Shown here in pieces: positions 6,895-14,881 of a DNA stretch of 30,487 nucleotides. The stretch spans positions 1 to 30,487 of the forward strand of contig CAKQRI010000025.1 of the NCBI GenBank assembly GCA_934271365.1, read 5' to 3'. The translations under genes and the position numbers were made by a program. The stretch comes from an uncultured Spirochaetales bacterium. GTDB lineage: Bacteria; Spirochaetota; Spirochaetia; Sphaerochaetales; Sphaerochaetaceae. The stretch's first letter is position 1, and the number at the start of each line of letters is the position of its first letter. Under the pieces are notes generated by a model. It worked only from the letters and a program-made list of their open reading frames with translations. It was not told where the DNA came from and did not search any database.

Positions 6895-8919
6895 TCAGTA
6901 CTTAACAGCAAAAATGAGAGAAGATACAAAAGCACTCTTATTATCAGTTCGGTATTCATAGCCAAGCTTCAAGCGCATCGGGAACTTAACAAGCCCTATA
7001 AGCGATGTTATGCACTGAAAATCAAGCCCACAAGAGAATCCTACGTGGCTATCCTGAATCAGCATATCTGCATAAAGACCGAGCTCGGTAGCTTCAAATA
7101 TCAGGAATTCACCAAATGTAGGATTGAATGGCAGCTTGTAACCTGAGGCTATGCCGATTATCGTGTTATGGTATTTAACATCCGAATGAACTGCAGAAGC
7201 ACCATAGCCGATCATTGTACTAGAATAACCATCTGAGAAGAAAAGCGGTACGCTGCCTCGCCCATCAAGTGTGAATCTTGAGAATGCTGATGCATCAATA
7301 TATATCGTATGTGAAGGATCGACAAAAGCCCTAGCACCTCCAGATAGCTGCATATAGGCTTTGCTGTTTCCAAATATTATGGAATCGCCTGCTACCATCA
7401 GGTTGTTCTTAGTCCAGACATTTCCCCAAGAGAATACATACTTTCCATCCATGCCTATAGAGAAGAGAGATGCTGTGCCATAGATATCTGCATAATCTTT
7501 GTAATACTCCATAGTCTGGTGGACTGCCAAGCGGAATCTATCACGGGTTGATATCGGAATATAATCAAAGGACTGCCTGAAAAATAGCGTTGGCTTCCAG
7601 CCGGCATTCTTGCGTCCAAGGTCAGTATAGAATTCACCGCCAATCCTCATATTCTCAAGAGGATAATATGATACAGTCCCGCCTGTGGTGAAATATGTCT
7701 GAGAACGGGAAAGATCATAGGTATCAAAGCCGACTCCGGCACCGGCCCCGCACTCAAGTCCCCTGTAGTTGAATCCATATCGAAGATTCAGGTATGTTGT
7801 ATTGGAAAGATAATATGGAGATGCTGAATCCTGCTTTGATCCGAATCCGAATCCAAGAAGCATTATTGGCTTCGTAGATTCAACACGCTCGAAATAATAG
7901 AGATTCTTATTGACTTTATCAATCAGCGGCTGCTTTTCAGCTCTCAGGGCATTCAGCTCTTCACTTACGGAGCCTGCCTTATATAGCTTATCAAGCTCAC
8001 TCTTCTTCTCAGCTGCACTGCCATATCCTATTTCTGCCATTTCCACAGCCCTATCAAAAGCCATGAATGAGAAGTTCTCAACGCCGCATCTGATCCAGAT
8101 GAAATTATCATGAACCTTCATATCAGAAGAAGCCTTCTGCCTCTTACCTACATCAAATGAAGCATTGAGGATTGTTATAGGATTCACTAGATTCATCTCA
8201 GGAACATCGTAAAAAGCTGTTGAGAGTATGATTGTATCACTGTAGTCATATGCAGCATCTATAGGAGCCAAGGAAACTACGCCACCATCAATCAGATAAT
8301 GCCCTCTATATACCTGCGGATCAAAATATACTGGAAGAGCAAATGATGCAATGAGAATATCAGAAAAATTCCCCTCTGCAATCCTTATCTCCCTCTTTGT
8401 AACAAGATCCTCGCATACAACCATTATAGGAATCTCTGTATCCTCGATTCTGAAATCATCTCCGACTATGCTGTTTATCATTGTCTTGAAGCCCGCAGGC
8501 ACAACAAGACCACCTCGTATCGGAAGAGTTATATCAAAGAAATTAGAGATATCACCCGAAAGCATGAACTGCTCAATCTGATCAGGAGTCAGCCCCGCAG
8601 CATATAGCATTCCGATAATAGATCCCATTGAATTAGAGATAATGAAATCTGGAACAATCCCCTGCTCTTCTAGATATTTAAGCACCCCAATATGAGCACA
8701 GGCTCTCGCAGATCCTCCCGTAAGAATAAGACCTATAGGATCCCTTTCACCATTAGTGCGCTGCAGGATTCTCTCTCTGAAGCCTGCATCTCCATATGTT
8801 ATAGGTATATCTGAAACAAGAATATCGTCTTTATATGGAACAGAAGAATCAGCAGTATCAGCAAAAACAAAGGAAAATGAAATAAGAAATACCAATACAA
8901 GAGAAATCAGTCTTTTCAT
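6895..8919 (-). CDS. Patatin-like phospholipase with C-terminal outer-membrane beta-barrel
   Basis: Predicted outer-membrane or secreted lipase of the patatin family fused to a beta-barrel, resembling PlpD-type (type Vd) proteins. Residues 1-20 form a signal peptide (MKRLISLVLVFLISFSFVFA). The patatin domain follows: oxyanion segment LTGGSARACAHIGVLKYLEE (about 66-85), nucleophile Ser97 in SNSMG and the catalytic Asp in LIDGG. The first Gly of the usual GxSxG is Ser here. The rest is rich in alternating aromatic/polar strands (many YxYxG and FxxGG stretches) and ends in VSSLIFAVKY, with the terminal aromatic expected for BAM-dependent barrels. The frame opens upstream with a TTG at 8955, but the ATG at 8919 begins directly at the signal peptide; no good RBS is seen for either. 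The LysE remnant follows it. Confidence 0.87.
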   Translation of the reverse strand: MKRLISLVLVFLISFSFVFADTADSSVPYKDDILVSDIPITYGDAGFRERILQRTNGERDPIGLILTGGSARACAHIGVLKYLEEQGIVPDFIISNSMGSIIGMLYAAGLTPDQIEQFMLSGDISNFFDITLPIRGGLVVPAGFKTMINSIVGDDFRIEDTEIPIMVVCEDLVTKREIRIAEGNFSDILIASFALPVYFDPQVYRGHYLIDGGVVSLAPIDAAYDYSDTIILSTAFYDVPEMNLVNPITILNASFDVGKRQKASSDMKVHDNFIWIRCGVENFSFMAFDRAVEMAEIGYGSAAEKKSELDKLYKAGSVSEELNALRAEKQPLIDKVNKNLYYFERVESTKPIMLLGFGFGSKQDSASPYYLSNTTYLNLRYGFNYRGLECGAGAGVGFDTYDLSRSQTYFTTGGTVSYYPLENMRIGGEFYTDLGRKNAGWKPTLFFRQSFDYIPISTRDRFRLAVHQTMEYYKDYADIYGTASLFSIGMDGKYVFSWGNVWTKNNLMVAGDSIIFGNSKAYMQLSGGARAFVDPSHTIYIDASAFSRFTLDGRGSVPLFFSDGYSSTMIGYGASAVHSDVKYHNTIIGIASGYKLPFNPTFGEFLIFEATELGLYADMLIQDSHVGFSCGLDFQCITSLIGLVKFPMRLKLGYEYRTDNKSAFVSSLIFAVKY

Positions 8920-9013
8920 GGATATAAGATTAGCTTTTATTCTGAAAGCGTTCAATGTTCAGAATACATTTTCTGCAGTGTACCCTTTTATCAAATTCGC
9001 ATCTGTTTTGTCC

Positions 9014-9042
9014 TTGTTTTAACTTTAGCAATCTGTTAGGAT
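9014..9042 (+). promoter_or_regulatory. Probable sigma-70 promoter of tRNA-Leu
   Basis: TTGTTT (9014-9019), 17-nt spacer, TAGGAT (9037-9042). This would start transcription a few bases before the tRNA 5' end at 9052. The match to consensus is partial, but spacing and position fit. Confidence 0.45.
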
Positions 9043-9051
9043 TACTACAGC

Positions 9052-9135
9052 GCCGATGTGGCGGAATTGGTAGACGCAGTAGACTCAAAATCTGCCGAGA
9101 GCAATCTTGTATCGGTTCGATCCCGATCATCGGTA
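9052..9135 (+). tRNA. tRNA-Leu (anticodon CAA)
   Basis: Class II tRNA of 84 nt. Acceptor GCCGATG (9052-9058) pairs with CATCGGT (9128-9134), including the G1-U72 pair also found in E. coli tRNA-Leu; the discriminator is A. The D-loop contains AATTGGTAGA. The anticodon stem GTAGA/TCTGC encloses the loop CTCAAAA, giving anticodon CAA (reads UUG). A long variable arm follows, then T-stem ATCGG/CCGAT around TTCGATC. CCA is not encoded. Bases 9155-9187 form its terminator. Confidence 0.96.
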
Positions 9136-9154
9136 TATATATAACAATGGATAG

Positions 9155-9187
9155 ATGCTTGTAACATAAACAATTACAAGCATTTTT
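9155..9187 (+). terminator. Intrinsic terminator of tRNA-Leu
   Basis: Perfect 10-bp stem ATGCTTGTAA (9155-9164) and TTACAAGCAT (9174-9183), 9-nt loop, with T tract 9183-9187. Confidence 0.88.
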
Positions 9188-9346
9188 AATTAAATAGATG
9201 TCAATCTGATCATTTATAGTTTCGTTTATTCCTCAATATTGTGATGCCGAAGACATTGCTTCTCCTATTTTATATAATATGCTCTGCTATGGATTATCAA
9301 AGAGAATCCAATATCATGATAATATCATGCAGAAGGCAGCAGAAAG

Positions 9347-9832
9347 ATGAAAGACAATAGAAAAGAGACCAAGACAAATGCAATGAGGATACTGGAATCA
9401 CTTGGAATCCAATATCAGATACACCACTATGAATGGAGTGAGGATCACCTCGATGCAATTCACGCAGCAAGTGCAGGAGGACTAGATCTTGAGAAGACAT
9501 TCAAGACAATTGTCATGGTAAATGAAGATAAGAAGCTCTTTGTATTCTGCCTGCCTGCAGAATTTGACATCTCTTTGAAGAAGGCCAGAGTGATTACTGG
9601 AAGCAAGTCAATTGATTTGATAAATACTACAGAACTTCAGAAGCATACTGGTTACATAAGAGGAGGCTGCTCACCTCTTGGCATGATCCGACATTACCCT
9701 ACATATATATCAGAGCTTGCTGAGCTTGAGGACACGATATTCGTCTCTGCAGGAGAGAGAGGAAGAATGATTGAGATTGCTCCAGAAGATCTTAGAACTG
9801 CAGCAGATGCAGAGTTTGCAGACTTCATTTAG
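9347..9832 (+). CDS. ybaK: Cys-tRNA(Pro)/Cys-tRNA(Cys) deacylase YbaK
   Basis: Trans-editing enzyme of the YbaK/EbsC branch that hydrolyses Cys mischarged on tRNA-Pro, acting in the cytoplasm with prolyl-tRNA synthetase. The single YbaK domain fills the 161-residue protein, the usual length. Lys53 in TFKTIVM corresponds to the essential lysine of the family; the later motif TGYIRGGCSPLG and the closing SAGERGRMIEIAPEDL are characteristic. A possible RBS AGAAGG lies 10 nt before the ATG. It follows the tRNA-Leu terminator by about 160 bp and so has its own promoter. Its last 8 bases overlap the convergent GtrA-like gene. Confidence 0.93.
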   Translation: MKDNRKETKTNAMRILESLGIQYQIHHYEWSEDHLDAIHAASAGGLDLEKTFKTIVMVNEDKKLFVFCLPAEFDISLKKARVITGSKSIDLINTTELQKHTGYIRGGCSPLGMIRHYPTYISELAELEDTIFVSAGERGRMIEIAPEDLRTAADAEFADFI

Positions 9833-10235
9833 ATTTTCCCGATCGATAAAAGATCATCTTCCCAAAGAAATAGTTTATAAGCCCCACTGCGAGTGACGAT
9901 ATGAGCTTCATTGTAACAGGATGAAGGGACATGAAATCAACTGCAATACACATGAATATCATGTCAAAGACAGAAGAGATAGCACGTGCACCAAAGAACG
10001 ATGAGAATTCTAGCATTACAGTACGTAAATGCCATTCCCGTGATTTATAAACCCATAGCTTGTTTGTAAAGAATGCAAAAATTATGGTTATCACCAAAGA
10101 TGCAAAAGTAGAGAGCAGATTGCTCATCCCCACTTCATTATAGAATACAGCATAAAGTGATGCATTAAGCAGAGTCGCTATAAAACCAAAGATATTATAG
10201 ACAATGAATGCTTTATGCCTTTTAAAGAAATCCAT
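9825..10235 (-). CDS. GtrA-like four-helix membrane protein
   Basis: 136-residue integral membrane protein of the GtrA family, small proteins proposed to flip or assist transfer of lipid-linked sugars in polysaccharide modification. Four hydrophobic helices are visible: about residues 12-31, 40-57 (STFASLVITIIFAFFTNKLW), 75-96 and 107-126. The FTNKLWVYKS motif after helix 2 and NYFFGKMIFYRS at the end are typical of the family. It stands alone on the minus strand, so its glycosyltransferase partner is not obvious; the MGDG-type glycosyltransferase 2.3 kb away is one possibility only by proximity. A perfect TATAAT box lies just upstream. Confidence 0.87.
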   Translation of the reverse strand: MDFFKRHKAFIVYNIFGFIATLLNASLYAVFYNEVGMSNLLSTFASLVITIIFAFFTNKLWVYKSREWHLRTVMLEFSSFFGARAISSVFDMIFMCIAVDFMSLHPVTMKLISSLAVGLINYFFGKMIFYRSGKSK

Positions 10236-10245
10236 AAGCCACCGT

Positions 10246-10275
10246 ATTATATTTTCTGCAGAAGAATAATGTAAT
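10246..10275 (-). promoter_or_regulatory. Candidate promoter of the GtrA-like gene
   Basis: On the minus strand ATTACA (10275-10270), 18-nt spacer, TATAAT (10251-10246), with the start codon at 10235-10233. The -10 box is perfect; the leader would be only a few bases long. Confidence 0.4.
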
Positions 10276-10411
10276 TACAAATATGCAAAATGGCAAGCAA
10301 GGTTATTCTGAGGACTATTATCCATCAGTAAGCCTATATTGGGACTATTGCTATGCTATGCATGTCGAACAATTAAAATAAATCTGCTACAGATATAAAG
10401 TCAGAATCAGG

Positions 10412-10440
10412 TTTACGCTTTTCCTTTTTTTCCGTATAGT
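10412..10440 (+). promoter_or_regulatory. Candidate promoter of the FAD oxidoreductase
   Basis: TTTACG (10412-10417), 17-nt spacer, TATAGT (10435-10440), followed by GGAGG at 10452-10456 six nt before the ATG at 10463. Good spacing and near-consensus boxes. Confidence 0.55.
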
Positions 10441-10462
10441 TAATACGTTTTGGAGGCGTACT

Positions 10463-11749
10463 ATGGAACAGTATGATGTCGTCATTGTCGGAACTGGCCC
10501 TGCTGGAATGGGAGCAGCTTTCTCACTTCTTGAAAACAACAAAAATCTTTCTATCCTGATGATTGATAAATCTCCTGTATCTACAGGCGGAATGAGAAAT
10601 GACTGCAAGATGAACTTCACATTCCCAATCGGCTTTCCTCTGGAATACTGGACTGAAGAGGCTGCAAACAGATACCTTGATAAAGTAACAGAATTCCTTA
10701 AGCCGAATATCCTTCCAAAATCAAACCTTGAAATATATCAGGAGAGAGCAAAGAGACTGGACTGCTCCCTTCTAGAGATAAAGCAGACACATCTTGGAAC
10801 AGATGGAGGCTTGAAACTCATAAAGGAGCTTCTGAAGAAGCTTGAAGAAAGAGGAGTCAAGCTAGCGCTCAAGGAAGAAGTATCAACAGTAAATAACAAA
10901 GAGAAGACAATAACAACAAATCTCAGGACAATCGGATATAAGACACTTCTTGTTGCTCCAGGAAGGCAGGGTTTCCACTTCCTTCAGGATGTAATGCACC
11001 AGCTTGGTGTTACATATATGGACAACATCCTTGATGTTGGAATCAGAGTTGAGACAAAGCTCGAGCACTATCCTATTGTAAAAGACTACTATGATCCAAA
11101 GTTCTACTTTCCAGAAAAAGTCAGGACCTTCTGCACAAACAGCGGAAATGCACATGTTGTAAAAGAGCGTTATGTAACATCAAGAGGAGATGTTTGGTAT
11201 TCTGTGAACGGACATGCATATGCTGCCAATGAAGAGAAGAATAATGGACTTGTCAACTTTGCAATGCTGAAGACTGTAAGATTCACAGAACCTCTTGCAT
11301 CAGGACAGGATTTTGCAGAGCACCTTGGTGTAATGGCTGCAATGATGGGTGGCGGAAAGCCTCTTATGCAGAGAGTCGGAGACTTCAGAATGGGAAAGAG
11401 AAGCAAGGTCTCCACATTCAATAATGACCTCTATGATTTTAAGCCATCACTGAAAGACTGCACACCTTCAGATATCTCGCTAGCTATGCCTGCAAAGATA
11501 CTCAGGTATATATGGTCTGCTATGAAGAAGCTTGACACCATCATTCCAGGAATTCTCCATCCATCTACAATCATGTACTATCCTGAGATAAAGCTCTATG
11601 CAAATAAGCCTCAGTATCTTGATGATCACTTCCAGGTTGCAGAAGGAGTATTCTTTGCCGGTGATGGTGCAGGCACAAGCCGTGGAATCACTGGGGCCTG
11701 GGCCAGCGGTATCAGAGCAAGTGAAGGAATGCAGGAATACATCAAATAG
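10463..11749 (+). CDS. FAD/NAD(P)-dependent oxidoreductase (COG2509-like)
   Basis: 428-residue flavoprotein of the uncharacterised FAD-dependent dehydrogenase group. The N-terminal Rossmann signature VVIVGTGPAGMGAAFSL ends in the acidic strand LMIDKSP; the C-terminal FAD motif GVFFAGDGAGTSRGITGAWA closes the fold around the flavin. The middle holds LLVAPGRQGFHFL and GIRVETKLEHYP, seen in this group. No signal peptide or membrane helix is present, so it should be a soluble cytoplasmic redox enzyme; substrate unknown. It has its own promoter and a strong GGAGG RBS, and appears monocistronic. Its TAG stop directly abuts the stop of the convergent esterase-like gene, with no base between. Confidence 0.85.
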   Translation: MEQYDVVIVGTGPAGMGAAFSLLENNKNLSILMIDKSPVSTGGMRNDCKMNFTFPIGFPLEYWTEEAANRYLDKVTEFLKPNILPKSNLEIYQERAKRLDCSLLEIKQTHLGTDGGLKLIKELLKKLEERGVKLALKEEVSTVNNKEKTITTNLRTIGYKTLLVAPGRQGFHFLQDVMHQLGVTYMDNILDVGIRVETKLEHYPIVKDYYDPKFYFPEKVRTFCTNSGNAHVVKERYVTSRGDVWYSVNGHAYAANEEKNNGLVNFAMLKTVRFTEPLASGQDFAEHLGVMAAMMGGGKPLMQRVGDFRMGKRSKVSTFNNDLYDFKPSLKDCTPSDISLAMPAKILRYIWSAMKKLDTIIPGILHPSTIMYYPEIKLYANKPQYLDDHFQVAEGVFFAGDGAGTSRGITGAWASGIRASEGMQEYIK

Positions 11750-12529
11750 TCAGAGCTCAAAATCCCACATGAGATTAAGCCATGATATGAGGAGGTTCAG
11801 CCAGCTCTGGACCTCTTTTTTCTCTGTTCCGACTTCCCTTCTAGCTGTAGAGAGCCCATGACGCCCTCTAGGATACATATGGAATTCAGTACTGACACCA
11901 TGCCTGATCAGAGAGGAAAGAAACATCAGAGAATTCTGAATAGGCACAGCATTATCCTCTTCTGTATGCCAGATAAAGCATGGAGGTGTATTATCTGAAA
12001 CCTGGGTCTCCAGAGAATAATACTTCATCAGATCCTCTCTGCCACCCAAGGTGATTCTGCTAGCAGACCCTTTGTGGCAGAATTCTCCTGTTGTTATCAC
12101 AGGATAAGCAAGGATTCCAAGAGACGGTCTTGCACTCTCACCATATCTCTCATGATGGCATAGAAGAGATCCTGCAACATGAGCACCTGCACTGAATCCC
12201 ATTACAGCTATCTTATCAGGATCTGCATCGAATTGCTCTGAATGCTCTTTTATATGAGCCACCGTCTCTGCAAGCTCTGCCTCAGGCCATGATGATGCAA
12301 TATCATCATCAGTGCTGTAATACAGGATGAAAACCTGAAAACCTGCAGAAAAAAGAGGAATAGCAACAGGATCAGCTTCGCGTGGAGACAGATACTGATA
12401 ACCACCTCCCGGGCAGATTATTATAGACGGTCTCTTTTTATAGGAATCACAGAATGGAGTAAGATCTTCATGTATATACCCTCTGACATATGCAGAGGCC
12501 TTCCCGACATTGAATGCTTCATATCTCAT
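11750..12529 (-). CDS. Alpha/beta hydrolase, carbohydrate acetyl-esterase-like
   Basis: 259-residue alpha/beta hydrolase of the BD-FAE/acetyl-xylan-esterase-like group (often annotated as xylanase or endo-1,4-beta-xylanase B-like), which removes acetyl or acyl groups from sugars. Seen: oxyanion segment IICPGGGYQYLS (HGGG-like, residues 37-48), nucleophile Ser113 in GFSAG, acid in HTEEDNAVP and His in GRHGLS near the C-terminus. No signal peptide, so cytoplasmic. The start lies 8 bp after the stop of the glycosyltransferase gene on the same strand, so the two are likely co-transcribed; no clear RBS is visible. The pairing with a glycosyltransferase hints at a surface-glycolipid or sugar-tailoring role, but this is inference. 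Confidence 0.85.
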   Translation of the reverse strand: MRYEAFNVGKASAYVRGYIHEDLTPFCDSYKKRPSIIICPGGGYQYLSPREADPVAIPLFSAGFQVFILYYSTDDDIASSWPEAELAETVAHIKEHSEQFDADPDKIAVMGFSAGAHVAGSLLCHHERYGESARPSLGILAYPVITTGEFCHKGSASRITLGGREDLMKYYSLETQVSDNTPPCFIWHTEEDNAVPIQNSLMFLSSLIRHGVSTEFHMYPRGRHGLSTARREVGTEKKEVQSWLNLLISWLNLMWDFEL

Positions 12530-12537
12530 ATAAGCTA

Positions 12538-13689
12538 TTATGAATTAGAACGCTTTCTGTTTCTACATTTTTTCCATTTCTCATAATCGTCCATTATCTG
12601 AGCTCTGAATAAGTCAGCTCCGAACTGGAATGGAAGCTGCTGGAATATAGCGTCAATATCATCAAGCAGAGCAGGATCATCATATAGGCTCTGGATTATA
12701 TCAAGCTGTGCATCAATAGCATTTTCACACCAGCCAACCGGATAGGAGGCAAAGAAATCACTTATGGATCTTGCCATATATAAGACGTCACTGATAAGGC
12801 ATGGGCGATGCATATACATGGCTTCCATAAGAGCATTTGCACCTGTCTTGCCATACTGCATATCAGAAGAGGAAAGATAATCAGGAACATTGTCAACAAA
12901 GCCAGCTCTCACAAGATCAAAATCCGGATAATCCTTCTGGAATCTATCATATTCATATGATGTTCTGCTATTGTGGCCTCCTATTACCACGACCTGCACA
13001 TCAAGGCCCCGTCTCGCAAGGCCATATAGAATCGAAGAAGTGCCTATTCCTTCCCCTCCTAGATTGATCAGGATTGTAAACTTATCCTTCAGTCCCAGCT
13101 TCTTCCGCGCATCTGCTTTTGAAAGCTTCTCAGCTGTTTCAAAGCTCCTCTGAAGCGGAAATGGACATACACTGGTCCTATTCCTGCTTTCTCCAGATAG
13201 AATCATATGCTCAGCTCCGATTTTGGATGCAATATACATTTTCTCTACATCATCAGACACTCCGGCTTTTGGAATATCAAAGATATCAGGTGCATACTGG
13301 AATACTGGGCATTCTGCTCCGATGTGCTTTATGAGAATCGGAAGCAGCACACCGCCAAGGAAATGCGTAGAGACAATGAAATCCGGTTTCTCACGCTCAT
13401 ACCATTCTCTGAATCTCTCAATTCTATGCCCAAAATATATCTGCATCTTTATTGCTTTATTATTGCGCTTTGAATCGGTTGCCTTATGAAGCCTAACCTC
13501 AAGCCATGGATGGTGAAGGCAGATTCTCCAGTCATATTTTATGAAGCTTTTCCATAAACATCTTCCGAATATTGAGAAAAGCTCCACAAGCTCTGTGTCA
13601 CAGCCTGCATTGCCAAAGCTATCAGATAGAGCCTTGGCTGGTATATAGTGGCCTTTTCCAGCATCGACATATACAAAAACAGCTTTCAT
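12538..13689 (-). CDS. MGDG-synthase-like glycosyltransferase (GT28-type)
   Basis: 383-residue glycosyltransferase with the MGDG-synthase-type N-terminal domain (MKAVFVYVDAGKGHYIPAKAL) and a GT28-like nucleotide-sugar-binding C-terminal domain: ILINLGGEGIGTSSIL, VVVIGGHN, VRAGFVDNVPDYLSSSDMQY and the donor-binding KTGANALMEAMYMHRPCLI. Such enzymes add galactose or glucose to diacylglycerol, or GlcNAc to lipid II (MurG); the N-terminal family points to a glycolipid synthase rather than MurG. It should be a peripheral inner-membrane enzyme. RBS GAGG lies 5-6 nt before the ATG. It probably leads a two-gene unit with the downstream esterase. Donor and acceptor are not determined from sequence. 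Confidence 0.83.
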   Translation of the reverse strand: MKAVFVYVDAGKGHYIPAKALSDSFGNAGCDTELVELFSIFGRCLWKSFIKYDWRICLHHPWLEVRLHKATDSKRNNKAIKMQIYFGHRIERFREWYEREKPDFIVSTHFLGGVLLPILIKHIGAECPVFQYAPDIFDIPKAGVSDDVEKMYIASKIGAEHMILSGESRNRTSVCPFPLQRSFETAEKLSKADARKKLGLKDKFTILINLGGEGIGTSSILYGLARRGLDVQVVVIGGHNSRTSYEYDRFQKDYPDFDLVRAGFVDNVPDYLSSSDMQYGKTGANALMEAMYMHRPCLISDVLYMARSISDFFASYPVGWCENAIDAQLDIIQSLYDDPALLDDIDAIFQQLPFQFGADLFRAQIMDDYEKWKKCRNRKRSNS

Positions 13690-13804
13690 ATCAACCTCAT
13701 ATATAGAAAATGTTAGAAAAAAGGAATCAGTTCTGCATTAGTAATTTATATCTAAAATCATGTCTTACATAATTTCGTGCTTGGTAAACTGTAATCAGAG
13801 TGTG

Positions 13805-13830
13805 AAAAAAGGACAGGCCGAAGCCTGTCC
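13805..13830 (-). terminator. Intrinsic terminator of the transporter/sulfatase operon
   Basis: On the minus strand a perfect 8-bp GC-rich stem GGACAGGC / GCCTGTCC (13830-13823 and 13818-13811) with TTCG loop is followed by T6 (13810-13805). Lies 20 bp after the dehydrogenase stop, closing the six-gene block that starts at 20346. Confidence 0.92.
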
Positions 13831-13850
13831 AAGGGGGATATAGTCATAAA

Positions 13851-14870
13851 TTAATCAAAAGAAACCACAACCTTCATATATGAACCTGGGTTCTTCTCAA
13901 TATCAGCAATCGTCGCAGGAGTCTCATCCGGACTGATTACATTTGTAAGGATCTTCATCATATCGACCTTCTTAGTGCGGATCAATTCTAGCGCTTCCTC
14001 AAATTCACCAGCACTTGTCCTAGCACCTCTTATGTCAATTTCCTTCTTTGTAATCATGTCTGTAGGAAGACTTGTTTCCTTTTTAGGCCAGCCTGTGAAT
14101 GTGATTCTTCCTGCATTTGATACATAATCAAGAGTAGACCTGATTGCAGCATTTGCCCCAGAGCATTCCATTACCTGCTCTGCCATCCTGCCTCCGGTTA
14201 TCCTGGCTATCTCTGAAACTGCATCGCTTTTCATGGAATTGATTACATACTCAATTCCGAGGCTCTTAGCGAATTCAAGACGCTCTTCTACAATATCGAT
14301 AAGAATTGCATGGGCCCCATAGGATTCTGCAACCATTCCGGCAACAAGGCCAATCGGACCTGCACCTATGATTACACAGTGCTCTCCCTTCTTCAATCCT
14401 CCTCTATGGATGCCATGAAGGGAAATCGTAAGAGGCTCTGCCATAGCAGCCTGAACCATTGTCATTCCGTCTGGAATCTTTACCAAGAGGTCAGCAGGAT
14501 GAGTGAAGAACTCAGCCATTCCGCCATCTACATGAACGCCTAGGACCTTAAGATCAACACAGCAGTTTGTCCTGCCAATAGAGCATGGGTAGCAGTGTCC
14601 GCAATAAATATAAGGATCAACAACAACCCTATCTCCTGGCTTTATGCCTTTCTTGTTATCCTCCGGAATTGAGATGACGGTACCTGCAAGCTCATGTCCG
14701 ATGATTCTCGGATATGTCACAAGGCCATTTGTTCCTCTATAGGCTCCGATATCACTGCCGCATATCCCTGCTGCAGATATCTTGATGAGAGCCTCATTCT
14801 TATCAGGAACCGGAACTTGGATATCAACACATGAAATATTCCATGGACTATCTAATTTTATAGCTTTCAT
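13851..14870 (-). CDS. Zinc-dependent dehydrogenase, RspB/LgoD (hexonate dehydrogenase) type
   Basis: 339-residue zinc MDR-family alcohol dehydrogenase, cytoplasmic and NAD(P)-linked. Catalytic zinc ligands are Cys37 (GICGSD), His59 and Glu60 (GHE); structural zinc cysteines are 90, 93, 96 and 104 (CGHCYPCSIGRTNCC). A Rossmann motif GAGPIG lies near residue 170. The stretch VDPYIYCGHCYPCSIG followed by VLGVHVDGGMAE is close, from memory, to E. coli RspB and the L-galactonate/L-gulonate 5-dehydrogenases, so a sugar-acid (hexonate) substrate is favoured over simple alcohols. It is the last gene of the transporter operon, 11 bp after dlgD, with RBS GGAG 6 nt before the ATG; a strong terminator follows. 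Likely oxidises or reduces an intermediate linked to the reaction of its neighbour. Confidence 0.88.
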   Translation of the reverse strand: MKAIKLDSPWNISCVDIQVPVPDKNEALIKISAAGICGSDIGAYRGTNGLVTYPRIIGHELAGTVISIPEDNKKGIKPGDRVVVDPYIYCGHCYPCSIGRTNCCVDLKVLGVHVDGGMAEFFTHPADLLVKIPDGMTMVQAAMAEPLTISLHGIHRGGLKKGEHCVIIGAGPIGLVAGMVAESYGAHAILIDIVEERLEFAKSLGIEYVINSMKSDAVSEIARITGGRMAEQVMECSGANAAIRSTLDYVSNAGRITFTGWPKKETSLPTDMITKKEIDIRGARTSAGEFEEALELIRTKKVDMMKILTNVISPDETPATIADIEKNPGSYMKVVVSFD

Positions 14871-14881
14871 TCACAGCTCCA

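Noticed and set aside
9052..9135. G1-U72 pair in the tRNA acceptor stem as a sign of a degenerate tRNA
   Set aside because: The same pair occurs in normal leucine tRNAs such as those of E. coli; all other arms are intact.
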